Source: JAFAXD01 sp035472475
Lineage (GTDB): Bacteria > Pseudomonadota > Alphaproteobacteria > Rhizobiales > Xanthobacteraceae
Length of the DNA stretch: 28,478 nucleotides
Reading direction: 5' to 3'
NCBI GenBank assembly: GCA_035472475.1
Contig: DATIPA010000182.1
Coordinates: forward strand, 1-28,478
Shown here: piece by piece, positions 8,880 through 15,770 of the stretch
Position numbering within the stretch: position 1 is the stretch's first letter
How the letters are laid out: every line of letters begins with the position of its first letter
Made by a program: the position numbers and the translations under genes
The notes under the pieces: generated by a model
What the model was told of the DNA's origin: nothing
The model's input: the letters and a program-made list of their open reading frames with translations, nothing else
Databases searched by the model: none

Positions 8880-9052
8880 CGCCATCCCCTCCGTGTCTGT
8901 TTGAGTTTGCGCCTCGTATGCCACAGATAACCGTAACATCAATGCGTCAGGACTGGTGCTTTCGCCGCGCAGACGTCCTAGAGTTTGCAGGGGCTGTTCG
9001 TGGACAAATCGGCGACAGGCGCGACGAGGCCGCAGGCCGAGGTCGTGAACAT

Positions 9053-9076
9053 CCAACAACATATTGATTTTGTTGG
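9053..9076. promoter_or_regulatory. Operator-like inverted repeat between divergent genes
   Basis: Perfect inverted repeat CCAACAA-N10-TTGTTGG. It lies in an AT-rich patch of otherwise GC-rich DNA, within the 270-bp divergent region between tctC and the metallopeptidase gene. The arms lie on roughly the same helix face, as expected for a dimeric repressor or activator. The cognate regulator is not in the window and the function is inferred. Confidence 0.4.
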
Positions 9077-9149
9077 CAAAAATATGTCAGTGGAAAGACG
9101 GCAGGACCAGAAGTGTAGTGACGCGAATGCTCGCGCGCAGGGATGACGA

Positions 9150-10283
9150 ATGAAACTCTTCGAATGTCAGCATTGCAGGCAGCCATTGTTTTTCGAAAAC
9201 GATGCCTGCGACAGCTGTGGCCGACGCTTGGGCTACATCCCCGAGCTCGGGACCATGAGTGCGCTCGAGCCCGACGGCAATCGCTGGAAGGCGCTGGCTG
9301 ACGAGACAAACCTCTACCGGATCTGCGCCAACGCCGAGTTCGACGCCTGCAACTGGCTGGTTCTGGCCGACAGCCCCGAAACGTTCTGCGCGGCGTGTCG
9401 TCACAACCGCATGATCCCCGATCTTTCGGTGCCCCAGAATGTCGCCCGGTGGCGCAAGATCGAAACCGCAAAGCACCGGTTGTTCTACACACTCGTTCGT
9501 CTCTATCTCCCGCGTCCGACCAGGACCGAAGAGCCGGAGAGCGGCCTCGCCTTCGATTTCCTGCAGGCTGCCGTCCCCTCAAAGCCTGTCATGACCGGCC
9601 ACGCCAGTGGGCTCATCACCCTCAGCCTGTCGGAAGCCGACGATTCGGAGCGCGAGCGCGTGCGCAACGTCATGGAAGAGCCCTATCGCACGCTGCTCGG
9701 CCATTTCCGCCACGAGATCGGGCACTACTATTGGGACCTGCTGATCCGCGATGCGGGCGAGCTCGATGAGTTCCGCCGCGTGTTCGGTGACGAACGGGAC
9801 GACTACGGCGCGGCGCTCAAGTCGCATTACGAGAAGGGCGCGCCGCTGAACTGGCCGCAGAGCTTCGTGTCGTCTTATGCGAGCGCACACCCGTGGGAAG
9901 ACTTCGCCGAGACCTGGGCGCACTATTTCCACATGGTCGACACGTTGGAGACCGCCGGTGCGTTCGGGATTCATCTGCGCCCAAAGGTGGCCAAAAGCAG
10001 CGATCTTACGACCACGATCGATTTCGATCCGCACCAGGCGAGCCTGGAGCGGATCATCGACGCGTGGCTGCCGCTGACGTTCGCGATGAATTCGATCAAT
10101 CGCAGCATGGGCCAGGCTGATCTCTATCCGTTCACGCTCGGACCCGGTGTGATCGTGAAGCTCGCCTATGTGCACGAACGCATCCGCGCGTGCGTTGGCG
10201 ACAAGCCAGCACGTGACAGCGCCATGCGCGCAGTGATCGCCGGCCTCAAGCGCGGCGCCGCACAACCGGTGCTTGAACAATGA
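9150..10283 (+). CDS. Zinc-ribbon-containing putative zinc metallopeptidase (COG4307-like)
   Basis: Predicted cytoplasmic zinc protein of 377 residues with no signal peptide. The N-terminus forms a zinc ribbon, with two CxxC knuckles (CQHC at about residues 6-9 and CDSC at about 22-25) and further cysteines in CNWLVL and FCAACR. The central region carries a metallopeptidase signature H188-E189-I190-G191-H192 followed by YYWD, the HExxH catalytic site. The downstream WEDFAETWAHYFHMVDT (about 249-265) supplies candidate third metal ligands. This arrangement matches an uncharacterised family often named putative zinc-binding metallopeptidase. The substrate is unknown. The gene is divergent from tctC, and its stop is 11 bases from the convergent stop of the cupin gene. 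No peptidase partner or regulator is adjacent. Confidence 0.85.
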   Translation: MKLFECQHCRQPLFFENDACDSCGRRLGYIPELGTMSALEPDGNRWKALADETNLYRICANAEFDACNWLVLADSPETFCAACRHNRMIPDLSVPQNVARWRKIETAKHRLFYTLVRLYLPRPTRTEEPESGLAFDFLQAAVPSKPVMTGHASGLITLSLSEADDSERERVRNVMEEPYRTLLGHFRHEIGHYYWDLLIRDAGELDEFRRVFGDERDDYGAALKSHYEKGAPLNWPQSFVSSYASAHPWEDFAETWAHYFHMVDTLETAGAFGIHLRPKVAKSSDLTTTIDFDPHQASLERIIDAWLPLTFAMNSINRSMGQADLYPFTLGPGVIVKLAYVHERIRACVGDKPARDSAMRAVIAGLKRGAAQPVLEQ

Positions 10284-10294
10284 CTAACTGAGAC

Positions 10295-10750
10295 TTACTG
10301 CGGCTGCTGCGGAATCATGGTGGTGCCGCTTGGTCCGATGGCGGTGAGCTGCAGGATCACTTCGCCGTCCTTGGCCCAGGCGAAATGCGGCACATGCGGC
10401 GGCTCGTAGAAAAACGACCCGGGCGGAAGCGCGGTGAGCTTCTTCTCGTCCCATCGTTCCCCGAACGCGTAATAGAGCGTTCCGGACAAGACCACGACGG
10501 TGCGCATTTCTTCGGGGTGCCAGTGCGGTGGAACCTTGAGCCCGGGCGGAAAGCGAAACCGCTGCACGTAAAGCCCTGGCTTGGTCGGATCGCTGAACAC
10601 GACAGCGGTCTGCAACTGATCGGCCGCGCCGGTATATTCGATTTCCTGCGGGAGCTTCATCAGCGGCCGGTCGTCGGCTTCGGCAAACGCAGGCTGCGCC
10701 AGGCCGGCGATCAGGCAGAACAGCAAGCAGATCATTCGCGCGTTAGACAT
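10295..10750 (-). CDS. Exported single-domain cupin protein
   Basis: Small exported beta-barrel protein of 151 residues. The start is placed at MSNARMICLLFC, which opens a clear signal peptide ending in QPAFA; the open frame extends 25 codons upstream but with no protein-like character. Cupin motif 1 is HWHPEEMRTVVVLSG, with two histidines and a glutamate as metal ligands. Motif 2 is PPGSFFYEPPHVPHFAW, supplying the final histidine. The segment between (ALPPG) is typical of periplasmic cupin_2 proteins. It is the last gene of the minus-strand series, 80 bases after the dehydratase stop. It may belong to that operon, perhaps as an isomerase, dioxygenase or binding protein for an extracellular sugar or acid. 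The catalytic role is not determined. Confidence 0.85.
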   Translation of the reverse strand: MSNARMICLLFCLIAGLAQPAFAEADDRPLMKLPQEIEYTGAADQLQTAVVFSDPTKPGLYVQRFRFPPGLKVPPHWHPEEMRTVVVLSGTLYYAFGERWDEKKLTALPPGSFFYEPPHVPHFAWAKDGEVILQLTAIGPSGTTMIPQQPQ

Positions 10751-10830
10751 GGGATGTCCGTCAGAATTTTTTGGCCGCCGATGCGGGCAGTGAGGGTCGC
10801 GCATAACGTGATCGGGGATTGGCAAGACGA

Positions 10831-12510
10831 TTATTTCGGATGCACCAGCGCCGCGCCCTTCTCGAGCGGCTGCACCGACCGTTCGTAGATCGCGAGCCAG
10901 CCTTCCTCCGAGTGCTGGTCGGTGAGCTTGAGCTTAGCGCGGCGCGCGGCAAGCTCGGCCGCGGGCACCAGAAGCTCGATGCTGCCGGCATCGGCATCGA
11001 TGCTGATCGGGTCGCCGTCAACGACGAGGGCGAGCGGGCCGCCGGTCGCGGCCTCCGGGTTGACCTCGCCGACCACGAGGCCCTTGTTGACGAGACCCGA
11101 GAGCTGGCCGTCGGTCACGACCGCGACGTCAGCGCCAAGGCCGGCGCCGTCGATCGCGAACACGATGCGCGACGCCATGCCCATGCCGGGGCCGCCACGC
11201 ACGCCGAGTCCCCGCAGGATGACGGCGTCGCCGGCCGTAATCTTGCCGGCGCGCAGCGCCGCGATCGCATCGTCCGCCGAGGCGAAGCACTTGGCGCGGC
11301 CCTCAAATTGCAGCTTCTTGTCACGCCGCAGGCCGACTTTGACGATGCCGCCGCGCGGCGCAAGGCTGCCGCGCACCATCACGATCGCGGCCTTGGGGGA
11401 GAGCGGCCGGTCGAGCGGCCGGATCACCTCGGCGTCGACGACTTTCGCGTCATTGAGATTTTCGCCGACCGTCCTGCCGGTGACCGTCAACGCGTCCCGG
11501 TCCAAGAGCGGCTCGAGCTGTTTGAGGACCGCCAGCGCACCGCCGGCGCTTTCAAACGCCTCGATGGACGTGTCGCCGATCGGCCGCACCGCGCTCAACA
11601 CCGGCGTACGGCGCGTGCAGTCTTCGAACAACTTGTAGAAATCGAGGTCGCTTCCAGCCTCGACCGCGGTCGCCTGCAGGTGCTTGATGCAGTTGATCGA
11701 ACCGGAGACCGCGAGCACCGCCATGGCGGCGTTGGCGAACGCGCCACGGCCGAGAATCCGGCGTGGGCGCAGGTCCTCTTCGACCATGGCGACGATCCGG
11801 TGGCCGGCCGCGCGCGCAAAGTCGAACATGCGCTCGGAATTGGCGAGCACCGGTGCGCTGCCGGGCAGCGCCATCCCAAGCGCCTCGCACACGATGTGCA
11901 TCGAATTCGCCGTGCCCATGCCGGAGCAGACACCGGGGCCCCGAATGGCGTTCTCGCTCATCCCGAGCAACTCGTCGAAGCCGATCTTGCCCGCCACGTA
12001 GTGGCCGGCACCGAGAAACACTTCCTCGATGTCGACATGATGATTGTTGAAGACACCGCTCGGCTGATAGCCGCAGGGCACCATGATGGTCGGAATGTCG
12101 ATACGTGCAGCCGCCATCAATTGCCCCGGCACGGTCTTGTCGCAGGAGGTGAGGCACACCATGCCGTCGAGCCGCGCGCCTTCGACCTGCACCTCGATAT
12201 CGTTGGTGATCAGGTCGCGCATCGGCAGGATGTAGTTGCCGCGATGACCGGCGCTATGAATGAAATCGCTGGGCGCCGTCGTGCGGACCTCGAATGGTAG
12301 GCCGCCGGCGGCGCGGATCGCTTCCTTCACGGCTTTGGCGACGCCGTCGAGATGGGAAAAACAGATCGCGAGCTCCGAGGACGTATTGATCACTGCGATC
12401 TTGGGCTTCTCCATATCGGCGTCGGTGAGACCGAGCGCGCGCCACTGGGCGCGGCGCACCGCCCAGAACGAGGTGCCGCGCTCGAAGTTGCTGCGAAGCT
12501 TGCGGGTCAT
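10831..12510 (-). CDS. IlvD/Edd-family dehydratase, sugar-acid type
   Basis: Fe-S-dependent hydro-lyase of the IlvD/Edd family that dehydrates a 2,3-dihydroxy acid or aldonic acid to a 2-keto-3-deoxy product. It has 559 residues, the normal length. Cluster and metal residues are visible: C50 (SSELAIC), C123-D124-K125 (TSCDKT, the lysine being the one carbamylated in this family) and C195 (GVCSGMGTANSM). The N-terminal NTSSELAICFSHLDG resembles sugar-acid dehydratases such as L-arabonate or D-xylonate dehydratase more than biosynthetic IlvD; this subgroup is inferred. Start: the ATG of MTRKLRSNFERG overlaps the stop of the aconitase-X small subunit (ATGA). A much longer in-frame extension upstream is an artefact of overlap with that gene. 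No branched-chain biosynthesis genes are nearby, so a catabolic role fits better. Confidence 0.9.
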   Translation of the reverse strand: MTRKLRSNFERGTSFWAVRRAQWRALGLTDADMEKPKIAVINTSSELAICFSHLDGVAKAVKEAIRAAGGLPFEVRTTAPSDFIHSAGHRGNYILPMRDLITNDIEVQVEGARLDGMVCLTSCDKTVPGQLMAAARIDIPTIMVPCGYQPSGVFNNHHVDIEEVFLGAGHYVAGKIGFDELLGMSENAIRGPGVCSGMGTANSMHIVCEALGMALPGSAPVLANSERMFDFARAAGHRIVAMVEEDLRPRRILGRGAFANAAMAVLAVSGSINCIKHLQATAVEAGSDLDFYKLFEDCTRRTPVLSAVRPIGDTSIEAFESAGGALAVLKQLEPLLDRDALTVTGRTVGENLNDAKVVDAEVIRPLDRPLSPKAAIVMVRGSLAPRGGIVKVGLRRDKKLQFEGRAKCFASADDAIAALRAGKITAGDAVILRGLGVRGGPGMGMASRIVFAIDGAGLGADVAVVTDGQLSGLVNKGLVVGEVNPEAATGGPLALVVDGDPISIDADAGSIELLVPAAELAARRAKLKLTDQHSEEGWLAIYERSVQPLEKGAALVHPK

Positions 12511-12971
12511 CGGTCGACCGGCGTTTTCTTGGTGACCTCGACAACGCCGTTGTCGGCATCGACCTTCACCCAGTCGCCGGTTTCGATCACGGTCAGCGGA
12601 TCCTGATCGAACTCGGTCATCGCCGGCGCATGAGTGACAACGGCGCCAAGCGCCACCTTGGTCGTCATCTTGTTGAAGAGCATCGCCTTGGGGGCGACGC
12701 CGTTGAGCCGCGTCATGTGAAAATAGGCGGACCAGCCGGACGAGCCCTTGGCGCCCGGAAACACCAGCACCTTGTCCTTGAAGCTGATCCCGCGCAGCTC
12801 GTGCCGGCGCTCGATCACGGTGCCTTCGCGCTCGTTGATGCCGCCCCAACCGGAGATGGTGTCGCGGGTCACCAGCGCCTCGCCCTCGGCGCAGCCGCCG
12901 ACGACCTTGCGGCCGCGCAGGACGATCTTGCTGTTCGCTCGCGCCGCACGTGCATCGTCAACGATGCTCAT
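12507..12971 (-). CDS. Aconitase X small (swivel, DUF126) subunit
   Basis: Small subunit of a two-component aconitase-X enzyme, with 154 residues. The swivel-domain hallmarks are GRKVVGGCAEGEALVT near the N-terminus, FPGAKGSSGWSAYFHMTRLNG in the middle, and HAPAMTEFDQDPL near the C-terminus. The serine of the KGSSGW loop is expected to contact substrate in the assembled enzyme. The ATG overlaps the stop of the large subunit (ATGA), and GGAGG sits six bases before it inside that gene. The stop in turn overlaps the dehydratase start. Known bacterial aconitase-X enzymes act as cis-3-hydroxy-L-proline dehydratases, and archaeal ones act on mevalonate 5-phosphate; which applies here, if either, is open. 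Confidence 0.92.
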   Translation of the reverse strand: MSIVDDARAARANSKIVLRGRKVVGGCAEGEALVTRDTISGWGGINEREGTVIERRHELRGISFKDKVLVFPGAKGSSGWSAYFHMTRLNGVAPKAMLFNKMTTKVALGAVVTHAPAMTEFDQDPLTVIETGDWVKVDADNGVVEVTKKTPVDR

Positions 12972-14242
12972 TGCAGACCTCCGTTCCAGTGGCCGGTGAC
13001 GGCGGCTTCGACGCAATCCTTGACGCTGCCGAACCAGACCGGAAGGTTAAGGATGGCGGGCAGATAATGCGCCTGCTTCGCCGAGTCCGTTGCGATCACG
13101 CGGGTGCCCTTGGGAGCGTAGCGCGAGATTGCCGGGCAGGTGTCGCTCATCACCACGCCGCCCGCATCGGCGATCATCTTGACGTAACCGTTGCGCTCGG
13201 CGACTTCGCGCAGCGCGCGCGGCGTGTGCACCCAGAGCTGGGTGTTCGGGCTGATCTTGCGACCTTCGAGCAGCGAGGCCACCAGCCAGACCTGCTCGAT
13301 CGCGTTGTGCGGACAGCCCAGCATCACGAAGTCGACGTTGCGATCGGTGGCGCAGTTGAGCGTGTCATACGCAAGCTTACGCTCGGCGGCGCCGTACCGC
13401 AGCGTCGCTTCGCATTTGCGTCCGGCAAAGGCCTCTTCGGTCGAGTTCGCTTCCGGCGTTACCCCGGGGATGTGATACATCTCGACCCCGCCCGAGGATG
13501 CGGCCGCCGCGCCGAAATGTTTGAGCTTGATCAGGCTCGGCTGCGCGACCTTGCCGGTGAGCACCGGGATGTCCTCCTGGACGATCTCGCCCAGCCAGTA
13601 GCCGAGCAGGCCCCAGTCCATGATGTCGTCGACCGCGACGTCGACCTCGACGATGTGCGTGCCGCGACGGTTCTGCGTGATGTGGTAACCCCAGTACGGA
13701 ATGCGGCCGGTGAGCGCGGCGGCGCCGGTACTCTCCTTGCCCTCGGTGTTGGTGCGCGCGCCCAGCACCGAGTTGCAGTAGACGACGGCCGAGGATTCCA
13801 TCCAGGCGCAATGTTCGCCTTTCACCGGCACGTTGCCGACCTGATAGGGCGTGCAGGTTGCGAACATGTTGATGCCGCGCGCGCCGAAATAACCTTCCGC
13901 CTTCTTCTGCTGGTCGGCGAGCTCTTCGGGAATGCCCTGGGTACGCCACTTCTCGTTGTCGATTCCGGTGATCAGCTGACAGGTGTTCACCGCCATCTTT
14001 GGGATCGGCACAACCTCCGGGCTGTCGAGATTGAGCTCCGAATAGACCGCATCATAGCCCTTGGCCACCAGCGCGCGGACCGACGGGGTTGAGGCATTGA
14101 ACGCACCCGCAACGTTGTTGGTTTCAACCAGCCGCTCGGCGCCGAGCGCCTCGCCGTAGCGCATCAGCAAATCCATCGCCTTCTGCTTGGCCGGGCCCTC
14201 GCGGCCGTCGAGCATCGCCCGTTCGGCATCGGTGAGATTCAT
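12968..14242 (-). CDS. Aconitase X large (catalytic) subunit
   Basis: Catalytic subunit of an aconitase-X hydro-lyase, with 424 residues. Likely Fe-S ligands are the cysteines in FATCTPYQVG, MLGCPHNAIEQ and SDTCPAISRY, matching the three-cysteine pattern of the family. Other family segments are EMYHIPGVTPEA and the GEHCAWMESSAVVYCNSVLGARTN block, which forms part of the active site. Start: the ATG of MNLTDAERAMLDG has GAGGA about eight bases upstream and overlaps the stop of the FAD oxidoreductase (ATGA). Together with the DUF126 subunit it makes a split, type II aconitase X. Proline racemase, pyrroline-carboxylate reductase and other hydroxyproline genes, common partners of cis-3-hydroxyproline dehydratases, are absent here. 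The substrate may therefore differ. Confidence 0.93.
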   Translation of the reverse strand: MNLTDAERAMLDGREGPAKQKAMDLLMRYGEALGAERLVETNNVAGAFNASTPSVRALVAKGYDAVYSELNLDSPEVVPIPKMAVNTCQLITGIDNEKWRTQGIPEELADQQKKAEGYFGARGINMFATCTPYQVGNVPVKGEHCAWMESSAVVYCNSVLGARTNTEGKESTGAAALTGRIPYWGYHITQNRRGTHIVEVDVAVDDIMDWGLLGYWLGEIVQEDIPVLTGKVAQPSLIKLKHFGAAAASSGGVEMYHIPGVTPEANSTEEAFAGRKCEATLRYGAAERKLAYDTLNCATDRNVDFVMLGCPHNAIEQVWLVASLLEGRKISPNTQLWVHTPRALREVAERNGYVKMIADAGGVVMSDTCPAISRYAPKGTRVIATDSAKQAHYLPAILNLPVWFGSVKDCVEAAVTGHWNGGLQ

Positions 14243-15627
14243 GCGTGCGTCCTCGCGGTCTGCCATTTCTCCTCGGCGTGCCGGCGCTCCTCGGTCGAAA
14301 GCTCGGTCTTGGGCTGCGGGTCGTTGCGTTCCAGATTGTCGTGCAGCCGCTTGCGCAGCGCCGCGGTGTCGATCTGATGCACGCTGCCGCTGCCGGCAAG
14401 ATCGAGCGCATTGGCGGCGGCCGCCCCCATGGCCATGCATGGCCCCATCACCCGCACGCTCGACAGCGCGGCGAGATCGGCGTCGATGCAGCGGCCGGCC
14501 GCGACCAGATTGTCGGCCTCGGCCGGCGTCAGGCTGCCGAGCGGAATATAGTGCACGTGGTCTTCGGGGAACGTCTGCCAGACGTAGCCGGCGCCATGAT
14601 CGTGCAGCTCGATCGGCCAGGCGGTGCGGCCGATTGCGTCGGGAAACTTCGTACCATTGCGTACTTCATCGACGGTGAGCTGGTGGCGGCCCGCAATCCA
14701 TCGGGTCTGCCGGATGCCGGGATTGCCGTAGGCGCGCACGCGCGACTGCCCGAAGCACTTGGGGAATTCGTCCTTGAGGAACTTCACGGCGCGGTCGGCC
14801 TGCGCCTTGCCCTCGAGCTGACTCCGCGCCGCCGCTAGCGGCTCGAGCGGCGTCTCGGTGTGGGTCATGTTGAGGACCGCAATGCCGCGGCCCGGAATGA
14901 CGAACGAAACCGCGTTCCGGCGCACCAGCTGGTAGGCGTCGCCTTTTTCTTTCATGCGAGCCGCCATCTCGTCGCGCTGCGGGTGGTGCGCCTCATCGAT
15001 GTTTTCAAGCACGACCATCTGGGTCCCGAAGACTTGCCGAGTCGCCGACTCGCGGCACGCAAATCCGGCCTGCCAGGTCAGCGCCGCGTCGCCGGTCGCG
15101 TCCACGAACCCGGTCGCGCTAAGGCGCAGGTCGCCGTAGCGCGTGACGAGCTCCAACTCCTTGACACGGCGGCCGTCGAGCCGAACGCCGCGCAGGACGG
15201 CACCCAGAATCACGGTGATGCCGGCGGCGCGGATCGCTTCCTCGATCCAGCGGCCGAGCGCGATCTCGTCATAGTAGACGACCGTCGTGACCGGGCCGTG
15301 CCGGCGATAGAGCGCGCCGGGAATGCGGCCGAGGTCGCGCAGAATGTCTTCCGCAACGCCGTAGGTGAATTGCGCGCCGTGGGTGCCGTTGGCGAACAGT
15401 CCGCAAAACGTGCCGACGATCGAATTCACGGCCTGGCCGCCAAGGGTGGGGAGGCCGTCGACGATCGCGACCCCGCGCCCAAGCCGCGCGGCCTCGAGCG
15501 CGGCCGACACGCCGGCGATGCCCGCGCCGACGACGCAGATATCGACATCGACGTGCTGAGCCGGCTGGGGCTGCCGGCGCACAATCCTGGTGTCAGCGGC
15601 GGGTGTGTTGTCTTGCGCCATACTCAT
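14239..15627 (-). CDS. FAD-dependent oxidoreductase (FAD_oxidored family)
   Basis: Predicted cytoplasmic flavoenzyme of 462 residues. A Rossmann dinucleotide fold opens with GAGIAG at residues 34-39 (VVGAGIAGVSAALEAARLG). It is followed by GLPTLGGQAVNS, and near the C-terminus by LVAAGRCIDADLAALSSVRVMGPC, the region that closes the FAD site in the PF12831-type family. Start: two ATGs two codons apart (MSMAQ) lie just after AGAGAG; the upstream one is taken. A further ATG seven codons earlier is possible but lacks a ribosome site. The gene opens a four-gene run in which each stop overlaps the next start by ATGA. It probably oxidises or reduces an intermediate handled by the two downstream dehydratases. 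The electron acceptor is unknown. Confidence 0.88.
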   Translation of the reverse strand: MSMAQDNTPAADTRIVRRQPQPAQHVDVDICVVGAGIAGVSAALEAARLGRGVAIVDGLPTLGGQAVNSIVGTFCGLFANGTHGAQFTYGVAEDILRDLGRIPGALYRRHGPVTTVVYYDEIALGRWIEEAIRAAGITVILGAVLRGVRLDGRRVKELELVTRYGDLRLSATGFVDATGDAALTWQAGFACRESATRQVFGTQMVVLENIDEAHHPQRDEMAARMKEKGDAYQLVRRNAVSFVIPGRGIAVLNMTHTETPLEPLAAARSQLEGKAQADRAVKFLKDEFPKCFGQSRVRAYGNPGIRQTRWIAGRHQLTVDEVRNGTKFPDAIGRTAWPIELHDHGAGYVWQTFPEDHVHYIPLGSLTPAEADNLVAAGRCIDADLAALSSVRVMGPCMAMGAAAANALDLAGSGSVHQIDTAALRKRLHDNLERNDPQPKTELSTEERRHAEEKWQTARTHA

Positions 15628-15660
15628 GGTCTCTCTTTTAAACGTCATCACCGACGAATT

Positions 15661-15729
15661 CGTCCATGGTGACGTGGTTACAACCGCCCTGGGATAAACT
15701 ATTTGTAAATCAAAATGTTACCACGGACG
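15661..15729. promoter_or_regulatory. Operator-like cluster of RTGGTNAC half-sites
   Basis: In the 143-bp gap between the GMC oxidoreductase stop and the FAD oxidoreductase start. ATGGTGAC (15666-15673) and GTGGTTAC (15674-15681) stand in tandem, and the inverse GTTACCAC lies at 15717-15724. A wider pairing, CGTCCATGGTGAC with GTTACCACGGACG, matches at 11 of 13 positions. The segment between is AT-rich. The arrangement suggests a regulator-binding region and promoter for the downstream operon. This is pattern-based only. Confidence 0.35.
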
Positions 15730-15770
15730 ACGGGCGCCGTCGAAAGTATCGTCCCTGCAGGCCTGATCAC

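Noticed and set aside
7323..8930. 535-codon open frame on the plus strand antisense to tctB and tctC
   Set aside because: Its composition is rich in Arg, Gln, Asp and His with no domain character, as expected from the antisense of GC-biased coding DNA. The minus-strand genes have clear families and ribosome sites.
10819..12300. 493-codon open frame on the plus strand antisense to the IlvD/Edd dehydratase
   Set aside because: Antisense shadow of a recognised gene; low-complexity R/H/D/A-rich translation with no motif.
12511..12849. In-frame N-terminal extension of the IlvD/Edd gene by 113 codons
   Set aside because: The extension is the out-of-frame shadow of the DUF126 gene; the ATGA overlap at 12507-12510 and the family N-terminus fix the start at 12510.
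12950..14092. 380-codon open frame on the plus strand antisense to aconitase X
   Set aside because: Shadow of a gene with intact Fe-S cysteines and overlapping start/stop junctions; no protein family seen.
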